The notes under the pieces were generated by a model, which worked only from the letters and a program-made list of their open reading frames with translations, was not told the DNA's origin and did no database searches. This document shows positions 1-4,895 of a DNA stretch of 5,164 nucleotides, piece by piece (within the stretch, counting starts at the first letter, position 1; every line of letters begins with the position of its first letter). The position numbers and the translations under genes were made by a program. The DNA is from Candidatus Dadabacteria bacterium (GTDB lineage Bacteria > Desulfobacterota_D > UBA1144 > Nemesobacterales > Nemesobacteraceae), in NCBI GenBank assembly GCA_026709745.1, contig JAPOSJ010000212.1:1-5164 (forward strand), given 5' to 3'.

Positions 1-3
1 CAC

Positions 4-630
4 ATGGGACTCTCAGACCTGCCGGGGGAAATTGCTGTTGATGTTGCCATAAGAGGTGCTCTCGCGGTCGTGGGGGCCAATGCAGGTGCCGTGGCGGGGC
101 TTATCCTCTTTGGACCTGCGGGAGCAGTTGTTCTGCCGTACTTTGGCGGGATTGCGTCGTTGGGGTTTGTCCCTAAGGTTCGCGGAGCAGCCGATAAAGT
201 TATTTTAAGAAACTGGTCAAAAGAAGTTGTTAGCCTTGCAGTCTCCCTGAGGAAAGATGCTCTTTGCGTTCTGGACAGACGTATTGAGCGTCTCAAAAGA
301 GACTTCAAGGCATCGTATGATCCGAATACCATAGAAAACTGGCTTTACGTGAGAAAACTTGACGATATTATAGCGTCCGCGGAACAGCTCGTTGATATTG
401 AAAACCAGAATATAGATACGGTGCCAGATTGTTCCGCTCTTCTGAGTAAGATTGTCGCGGCGCGTCTTCTTGATCTATCCATCCGAAATAAGCAAACAAA
501 ACTTATACGAAAACTGCAAGATAAGCCAAAATTCGGGAAGATTTTAAGAAAAAGACCGAAAAAAGGTGCAGATTGGGTGAAGGAAAAGATTTCTAGTATC
601 CGTCAAGAGCGAAAAACTCGAAAAACTTGA
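4..630 (+). CDS. Hypothetical protein with glycine-rich hydrophobic segment, possibly 5'-partial
   Basis: I do not recognise this family. The reading frame gives 208 residues from the ATG at 4, but the codon before it (CAC) is in frame and open to the window edge, so the true start may lie upstream and this may be the C-terminal part of a longer protein; no ribosome binding site can be judged. Residues about 17-56 are rich in Gly, Ala and Val with small-residue spacing (GANAGAVAGLILFGPAG) and could form a helical membrane hairpin or glycine-zipper-like segment. Residues about 62-160 look helical and charged, without a motif I can name. Residues about 163-208 are strongly basic, ending in KTRKT. 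It is separated from gmk by 314 bases, so it is probably a separate transcription unit. No catalytic residues are evident. Coding is likely because the frame is long, open and has a normal soluble-plus-hydrophobic composition; the function is unknown. Confidence 0.75.
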   Translation: MGLSDLPGEIAVDVAIRGALAVVGANAGAVAGLILFGPAGAVVLPYFGGIASLGFVPKVRGAADKVILRNWSKEVVSLAVSLRKDALCVLDRRIERLKRDFKASYDPNTIENWLYVRKLDDIIASAEQLVDIENQNIDTVPDCSALLSKIVAARLLDLSIRNKQTKLIRKLQDKPKFGKILRKRPKKGADWVKEKISSIRQERKTRKT

Positions 631-745
631 ATAGTGGGTAGGAATTAATAGAAAATTATACCAGCCCCTAGTTTACCACTCTTAGCTTAAAAAAAGTGCA
701 TCATATTTTCTGTGGTACCGAATGTGATTAAACTGAAAATGCTTA

Positions 746-772
746 TTGACATCTTCCGTTGCAGTTTTTAAT
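746..772 (+). promoter_or_regulatory. Possible distal promoter for the gmk operon
   Basis: A perfect TTGACA (746-751) is followed after 15 bases by TTTAAT (767-772), a 5-of-6 match to the -10 consensus. The 15-base spacer is shorter than the preferred 16-18, which lowers confidence. A transcript from here would begin near 779 and carry a leader of about 165 bases into gmk, including the hairpin at 801-841. This assumes a standard sigma70-type polymerase. Confidence 0.35.
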
Positions 773-800
773 TCAAAAGTCAATTCCCCTATCTTTATAT

Positions 801-841
801 CCCAGAGAGATTGCTGCTTTCTCTCTCCTTCTTTTTCTGGG
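801..841 (+). promoter_or_regulatory. Pyrimidine-rich hairpin with two alternative foldings (possible terminator or attenuator)
   Basis: Two pairings share the same left arm. Fold A pairs AGAGAGA (804-810) with TCTCTCT (820-826) around a 9-base loop and is followed by CCTTCTTTTTC, which resembles an intrinsic terminator with an imperfect T tract. Fold B pairs CCCAGA (801-806) with TCTGGG (836-841), extendable through 807-810 with 832-835 if G-U pairs are allowed. Only one fold can use 804-810 at a time, although an outer CCC/GGG closing stem could coexist with fold A. It could end read-through from gene 1 or attenuate a long gmk transcript; no known riboswitch was recognised. Confidence 0.35.
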
Positions 842-907
842 AAAGTTATATCAATACCAAGACTTTTACATTAGGTATTCTACAAAATCTTGCCCATAAG
901 TCCGGTT

Positions 908-935
908 TTAACATCGAGGTTTTTACATTTATAAT
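908..935 (+). promoter_or_regulatory. Strong sigma70-type promoter for gmk
   Basis: TTAACA (908-913, 5 of 6 to TTGACA), a 16-base spacer, and a perfect TATAAT (930-935). The expected transcription start, about 7 bases after the -10 box, is near 941-943, only two to four bases before the gmk ATG at 945. There is no room for a Shine-Dalgarno sequence, so this promoter would produce a leaderless or near-leaderless gmk mRNA. It is the best promoter match in the window and probably drives gmk-rel-lepB. Confidence 0.6.
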
Positions 936-944
936 TCTGATATT

Positions 945-1601
945 ATGAACGGGAAGTTGTTCGTAATCTCCGGTCCGTCAGGAAGCGGGAAAACAACTCT
1001 TGTCAACCATGTTCTCTCGAAGGTTGAAAACCTCCGTTTCTCTGTTTCTTTTACCACGAGGTCGATGCGGGCGGGCGAGGTCTGCGGAGAGCACTACGAG
1101 TTTGTTTCCAGAGAGGAATTTGTGAATATGATTGAGCGGAGATCCTTTGCCGAGTGGGCGGAGGTGCACGGAAATTTCTACGGCACGCCGAGGGCCGGCA
1201 TCCAGAAATACATTGAAATGGGTGTTGACGTTATCCTTGACATAGATGTTCAGGGAGCTAAAAGGCTCAGAGGAGCGTTTGAAGATGCTGTCTTCATATT
1301 TGTCGTTCCGCCGTCTCTAGAGATTCTTGAGCGAAGACTCAGGGACCGCAGGTCGGAGCAAGGCAAGGATATCTCAATTCGTCTTGGTATGGTTAAACAG
1401 GAGGTGTCCTGCTCAAAGTGCTATGATTATATTATAATTAATAATGAGATGGATGTTGCTGTGGAAAATGTTGAGGCGGTTATCCTTTCGAATAGACTGG
1501 ACGAGGGGGAAGATTCAGGCCGCATGCTTGCCGCTGCCCGGGAGGTTAAGACGGAAAACGTTTACGGCCCGGCTTTCCTGAGCAAATTCGGGCTCACGTA
1601 A
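945..1601 (+). CDS. gmk: Guanylate kinase
   Basis: This cytosolic enzyme phosphorylates GMP (and dGMP) to GDP with ATP, an essential step in guanine nucleotide supply. The 218-residue product is slightly longer than the usual ~205. It has the P-loop GPSGSGKTT at residues 10-18, the GMP-binding region with S35, TTR (37-39), R42, Y51 and the segment EWAEVHGNFYGTP (70-82), ILDIDVQGA (97-105), and the arginine-rich lid around 131-146. The family motif TTRxPRxGE reads TTRSMRAGE, with Met for the usual Pro, probably tolerated. The late motif usually like YDYVIVND is YDYIIINN. Residues after ~185 form a variable tail. The ATG at 945 is chosen because it places the P-loop at the expected distance; it has no Shine-Dalgarno sequence but sits just after a strong promoter. 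It lies 15 bases upstream of rel, so co-transcription is likely. In some bacteria Gmk is itself inhibited by (p)ppGpp, which makes this pairing meaningful; sensitivity cannot be judged here. Confidence 0.97.
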   Translation: MNGKLFVISGPSGSGKTTLVNHVLSKVENLRFSVSFTTRSMRAGEVCGEHYEFVSREEFVNMIERRSFAEWAEVHGNFYGTPRAGIQKYIEMGVDVILDIDVQGAKRLRGAFEDAVFIFVVPPSLEILERRLRDRRSEQGKDISIRLGMVKQEVSCSKCYDYIIINNEMDVAVENVEAVILSNRLDEGEDSGRMLAAAREVKTENVYGPAFLSKFGLT

Positions 1602-1616
1602 GACTTTCGTACCGAC

Positions 1617-3773
1617 GTGATCAGGTTAAACGACATCATAGACAAGGTCACTTCCTATTCGGATATCGCGAATGATGATCTTGATTCCATAAAGAAGGCC
1701 TATGTATATTCGGCCAAGGTTCACTCCGGCCAGAAAAGAGTCTCGGGAGAACCTTACCTGAGTCACCCTCTTGAGGTCTCTTCAATACTCGCGAACATGA
1801 AACTTGACGTCCCCTCTATAGTTACCGGACTTCTTCACGACACTATAGAGGATACTCTGGCGACCCGCGAGGAAATTGAACGAATTTTCGGAAACGAGAT
1901 AGCTTTTCTAGTTGATGCGACAACGAAAATAAGCCTTCTTCCCTATGTTTCCGATGTGGAGAAGCAGGCCGAAAGCTTCCGCAAGCTGATACTGGCTACG
2001 GCTGAGGATATAAGGGTTGTTCTTATAAAGCTTGCCGACAGGCTGCACAACATGAGAACACTTGAATACCTGACTGAGGAAAGACGAAGGAGAATCGCTA
2101 TTGAGACGATGGAAATTTACGCGCCGCTTGCCCACCGCCTCGGGATGAACTGGATCTCGGTAGAGCTTGAAGATCTGGCTTTTAAGTTCTCAAAACCAAG
2201 CGAGTATGAGCGTATCAGCAAAAACGTGTCCGCAAAAAAGAAAGACTGGGAAAAATACACCGCTGAAATCGTCTCTCTCATCACCGCCAAGATGGAAGAA
2301 TTCGAAATTTGTGGAGATGTCTCGTGGAGATTCAAGCACTTATACGGCATCTACAGCAAGATGAAAAAGGGTAATATAAGCCTGAGCAATATTTATGACA
2401 TATTGGGATTCAGGATCGTCACAGCGACTGAAAATGAGTGCTATCAGGTCCTTGGAGCAGTCCATTCTTTGTGGAAGCCCATTCCGGGGACAATAAAAGA
2501 CTACATAGCTCTTCCGAAAGCCAACAACTACCAGTCCATTCATACTGCGGTGATAGGGCCCTTCGGAGAACAGATGGAAATCCAGATACGAACGGAGAAG
2601 ATGCACCGAATTGCGGAATATGGGGTTGCTGCTCATTGGAGGTACAAGCAAGGGAATTCGCTTGAGAACGGGAACGACAAGATCTACTCGAATCTCCGTC
2701 ACTTAGTCGAGTTAAAGGATATAAAAGACTCAACGGAGTACATAGAAGCAATAAAAGGAGAACTCATATTGGACGTCGTGTATGTCTACACTCCTAACGC
2801 AGACCTCCTTGAGTTTCCCGTGGGCTCAACTCCCGTTGACTTTGCATATTCAATTCACACCGACATAGGTAACCACTGCTCTCAGGCTTTTGTTAATCAT
2901 AAACTTGTGCCTCTTAACTACAAGCTTAAAACTGGAGACATGGTAGAAGTTATGACTTCCAGAAACAGGGTTCCTAACAGACAATGGCTTGATTTTGTCG
3001 TTACCTCAAAGGCTAAAAACAGAATAAGAAGCTGGCTGAGAAAGGAGGAAAACTGCAAGGCTGAGCAAATTGGGGAGGCAATAACTCAAAGGAAGCTCGC
3101 GGCGAAAGGATTTAACCTGCGCCACTTGCGAGAAAAGAAAAGATTTGAGGAATCTTTGGCGAAGCTTCAATTCTCGGAGGTAAACGACTTTTACAGAGCG
3201 GTCGGGTTCGGTAATGCCTCGGTAAATGATCTTCTAAAGGTTATGCATCCCAGGAAGTTTGCTGAAGTAGCTGAGAAAAGCAAAAGAATAAAAAGTATAA
3301 TAAATAGAATTTCCAAGGACGAGTCCAAAGATGCGGTACTTGTCAAAAAATACGACAACATACTTATAAAATTCGCCAAGTGCTGCAATCCCGTTCCGGG
3401 GGAACGGATAATAGGCTTTATAACCAGAGGCAGAGGAATAACCGTGCATGTCTACAATTGCCCGAAACTGCTTGAAGTCGACCCTGAAAGGAGGATAGAT
3501 GTTGCTTGGAATGATGATTATTCGGGACGGATTCCGATCAGTCTTTCAGTCAGATGTGAGAATAGAAAAGGCATGTTATCTGAACTCACAAGTGCAGTAT
3601 CGGGTCTTAATGTTGACATTGTCAGTGCTGACATTAGCAAAGATGAGATAGGACAGGGGGATGCGAAGTTCGAAGTGGCGGTGGAAAATATAAAGCAGCT
3701 TGAAAAACTTGTTGAATCCCTTAAAAATCTTGGGGGAGTTATATCGGTTGAAAGGCTGACTTGCACCTCTTAA
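1617..3773 (+). CDS. Bifunctional-type (p)ppGpp synthetase/hydrolase, long RSH family (Rel/SpoT)
   Basis: The stringent-response enzyme transfers pyrophosphate from ATP to GDP/GTP and hydrolyses the product. At 718 residues it is full length. The N-terminal HD hydrolase keeps R41, H50, H74-D75, E78-D79, D141 and N145, so hydrolysis should be intact. The synthetase (about 225-345) keeps R238, K240, K248, D261, Y305, H309 and E321 (EIQIRT), but has Gly244 where Ser is usual, Thr292 in TIKD where bifunctional enzymes have RxKD, and Asn304 where Gly is usual. The KD pair argues against the EFDD pattern of monofunctional RelA. A canonical TGS domain follows (about 385-448, with H414 in the IHTDIG motif), then a helical region, a zinc-finger-like domain with C589, C590, H611 and C615, and a C-terminal ACT domain (about 639-718). 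The GTG at 1617 is the only early start after an in-frame stop (gmk's own TAA), and IRLNDIIDKV is a typical beginning; no Shine-Dalgarno is present, so coupling to gmk is likely. I leave the symbol blank because rel, relA and spoT cannot be separated by sequence alone. Confidence 0.96.
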   Translation: MIRLNDIIDKVTSYSDIANDDLDSIKKAYVYSAKVHSGQKRVSGEPYLSHPLEVSSILANMKLDVPSIVTGLLHDTIEDTLATREEIERIFGNEIAFLVDATTKISLLPYVSDVEKQAESFRKLILATAEDIRVVLIKLADRLHNMRTLEYLTEERRRRIAIETMEIYAPLAHRLGMNWISVELEDLAFKFSKPSEYERISKNVSAKKKDWEKYTAEIVSLITAKMEEFEICGDVSWRFKHLYGIYSKMKKGNISLSNIYDILGFRIVTATENECYQVLGAVHSLWKPIPGTIKDYIALPKANNYQSIHTAVIGPFGEQMEIQIRTEKMHRIAEYGVAAHWRYKQGNSLENGNDKIYSNLRHLVELKDIKDSTEYIEAIKGELILDVVYVYTPNADLLEFPVGSTPVDFAYSIHTDIGNHCSQAFVNHKLVPLNYKLKTGDMVEVMTSRNRVPNRQWLDFVVTSKAKNRIRSWLRKEENCKAEQIGEAITQRKLAAKGFNLRHLREKKRFEESLAKLQFSEVNDFYRAVGFGNASVNDLLKVMHPRKFAEVAEKSKRIKSIINRISKDESKDAVLVKKYDNILIKFAKCCNPVPGERIIGFITRGRGITVHVYNCPKLLEVDPERRIDVAWNDDYSGRIPISLSVRCENRKGMLSELTSAVSGLNVDIVSADISKDEIGQGDAKFEVAVENIKQLEKLVESLKNLGGVISVERLTCTS

Positions 3774-3801
3774 CCGCAACCTAATAACCTGAACTGAGAA
3801 G

Positions 3802-4782
3802 GTGTTCAGGGGCGTCTCGGATGTTTTTGCCATGATCATAAACTGGATCAGAAAAAAGCTTGCCATAAGAAGTTCAAAGAAGCTTTTGCGCACCGCAAGG
3901 ACCATCATGCGAAAAAAAAAGAAATTTCTCACTTCTAGGGAAGCCGATTATGCAGAAGCGAGAATATCTGCCTGTGAAGATGCGATCGAGAGAGGTTCCC
4001 TGCAGGAAATAAGGGTCTCGAAGAAAGCGCTGGGAATCTTTTTGCAAGACAATCTCAAGTCATATGGCAAATCCTCTCTCCGTCAGAATACAGAAGCAAT
4101 AGTAATAGCCGTAGCCCTCGCGTTTGCCATAAGGGCTTTTGTGTTTCAGCCTTTCAAGATTCCTTCCGGTTCGATGCTTCCGACTCTTCTTGTGGGTGAC
4201 CATATTCTGATAAACAAGTTTGTCTACGGAACAAGAATTCCCTTTACAGACAAAATTTTCTTTCCCTTCTCCAAAATTGACCGTGGAGACATCGTGGTTT
4301 TCAAACTTGGTGCAGATAATACGACAGGTTTTACCATGCCCGCAAAAGAAGCTTTCTACGTAAAGAGAACAGTGGGTATTGCGGGTGATGAGATAGATAT
4401 ACGCGGTAGGGATATCATTGTAAACGGCAGGACTGTGACTCAGGTCTATGCAGGGGATTATGAACATCCGGATCAGAAATTCTATACCGCCGCGGATAGA
4501 TACGAGCAGTCGCTTTCAGGAAAGAATTTCGGCGTTATATATAAAACGGGGAACAATTCCACTACTAGCGGCAGGATGAGTTTCCCTCTTGTCGTTCCCA
4601 AGGATAGGATTTTTGTCATGGGTGATAACAGAGACAACAGTTACGACAGCAGGTTCTGGGGGTTTGTGCCTGTGGAGAATGTCTACGGCAAGGCTTTTAT
4701 GATTCACTGGTCGTGGAATCTGTCTAACCCTGATTATGGGCACAAGATCAGGTGGCATAGAATTTTTTCAGCAATAGAATGA
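3802..4782 (+). CDS. lepB: Signal peptidase I with long cytoplasmic N-terminal extension
   Basis: This membrane-bound Ser/Lys protease removes signal peptides from exported preproteins on the outer face of the cytoplasmic membrane. In the 326-residue form, one hydrophobic anchor (about 98-117) is followed by IPSGSMLPTL with catalytic S124, then GDHILINKF, the catalytic lysine K188 in YVKRTVGIAGDE, and the GDNRDNSYDSRFWG box (274-287) with its conserved Asp and Ser. The C-terminal KAFMIHWSW is also typical. The first ~97 residues are basic and probably helical (arginine- and lysine-rich at 17-41, then a charged helix about 45-90); they lack a second membrane segment of the E. coli type. From memory, similar extensions occur in myxobacterial and related enzymes. 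The start is uncertain: GTG at 3802 overlaps GAGAAGG too closely for a normal ribosome site, while ATG at 3832 (residue 11) gives a 316-residue protein. It lies 28 bases after rel, probably in the same operon. Confidence 0.96.
   Translation: MFRGVSDVFAMIINWIRKKLAIRSSKKLLRTARTIMRKKKKFLTSREADYAEARISACEDAIERGSLQEIRVSKKALGIFLQDNLKSYGKSSLRQNTEAIVIAVALAFAIRAFVFQPFKIPSGSMLPTLLVGDHILINKFVYGTRIPFTDKIFFPFSKIDRGDIVVFKLGADNTTGFTMPAKEAFYVKRTVGIAGDEIDIRGRDIIVNGRTVTQVYAGDYEHPDQKFYTAADRYEQSLSGKNFGVIYKTGNNSTTSGRMSFPLVVPKDRIFVMGDNRDNSYDSRFWGFVPVENVYGKAFMIHWSWNLSNPDYGHKIRWHRIFSAIE
3808..3835 (+). promoter_or_regulatory. Possible Shine-Dalgarno and mini-ORF coupled to the lepB internal ATG
   Basis: AGGGG (3808-3812) stands 8 bases before an ATG at 3821 that is out of frame with lepB and opens a four-codon frame (MFLP) ending in TGA at 3833-3835. 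That stop overlaps the in-frame lepB ATG at 3832 as ATGA, the classic arrangement for termination-reinitiation. This would explain how the ATG at 3832 is used without its own ribosome site. It may be chance: the pattern is short and no comparison is available. Confidence 0.25.
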
Positions 4783-4800
4783 ATTTGTCTAACCCCTTTC

Positions 4801-4826
4801 TTTAAAAGCCGCCAAGGCATTTTTCA
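4801..4826 (+). terminator. Weak terminator-like hairpin after lepB
   Basis: About 20 bases after the lepB stop, AAAAGCC (4804-4810) can pair with GGC and the following T run (about 4816-4825) across a short GCCAA loop, with one bulged A. The GC core is only three pairs and the T tract is partly used in the stem, so it is a poor intrinsic terminator at best. It is the only candidate for the end of the gmk-rel-lepB unit. Confidence 0.25.
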
Positions 4827-4833
4827 GTGCGCG

Positions 4834-4862
4834 TTGTTAAGAATTAAAAATCTGCTTTTAAT
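4834..4862 (+). promoter_or_regulatory. Candidate promoter upstream of pyrR
   Basis: TTGTTA (4834-4839, 4 of 6) and TTTAAT (4857-4862, 5 of 6) are separated by the ideal 17 bases, predicting a start near 4869 and a leader of about 27 bases. The -10 box lies in the right arm of the inverted repeat at 4843-4862. A rival -10, TATATT (4877-4882, 5 of 6), lacks a good -35 but lies 13 bases before the ATG and would give a very short leader. Confidence 0.35.
4843..4862. repeat. AT-only inverted repeat in front of pyrR
   Basis: ATTAAAA (4843-4849) and TTTTAAT (4856-4862) form a perfect 7-bp inverted repeat with a 6-base spacer (ATCTGC). The right arm also complements TTAAAAGC at 4802-4809 over 8 bases (GCTTTTAA, 4854-4861). 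Its overlap with a candidate -10 box would suit an operator, but AT-rich palindromes arise easily by chance in such gaps. Confidence 0.4.
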
Positions 4863-4895
4863 AACTGCTTATAGGGTATATTCTGTTTGCGGATT

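Larger units (their letters stand above)
631..944. other. AT-rich intergenic region between gene 1 and gmk
   Basis: No convincing coding frame was found in these 314 bases on either strand. The first ~115 bases hold only weak, interrupted complements (AGTGGGTA at 633-640, TACCACT at 674-680, GTGGTA at 712-717) and a run of seven or more A at 689-695, none forming a clear terminator for gene 1. The second half contains a possible promoter (746-772), a pyrimidine-rich hairpin (801-841) and a strong promoter next to gmk (908-935), all listed separately. Confidence 0.7.

Noticed and set aside
633..717. Complementary fragments AGTGGGTA, TACCACT and GTGGTA as a possible three-way RNA switch or gene 1 terminator
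   Set aside because: The stems are only 5-6 bp with a bulge or a loop over 30 bases, and no T tract follows a stem. This is expected by chance in an AT-rich gap.
1418..1446. AT-rich quasi-palindrome inside gmk resembling an internal promoter
   Set aside because: It encodes the conserved YDYIIINN segment of guanylate kinase, which explains the composition, and no matching -35 element was found at proper spacing.
2340..2751. Long open frames on the minus strand within rel (up to 120 codons)
   Set aside because: They lie wholly inside a well-supported conserved gene, have no recognisable motifs or ribosome sites, and are frame shadows.
4060..4467. A 135-codon minus-strand frame antisense to lepB
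   Set aside because: It covers the catalytic core of signal peptidase I. Its translation is compositionally odd, with no family resemblance, so it is treated as a shadow.
4783..4895. PyrR-responsive antiterminator/terminator leader as in Bacillus
   Set aside because: No binding-loop consensus and no strong GC terminator close to pyrR were found, and the leader predicted from the candidate promoters is too short for that mechanism.
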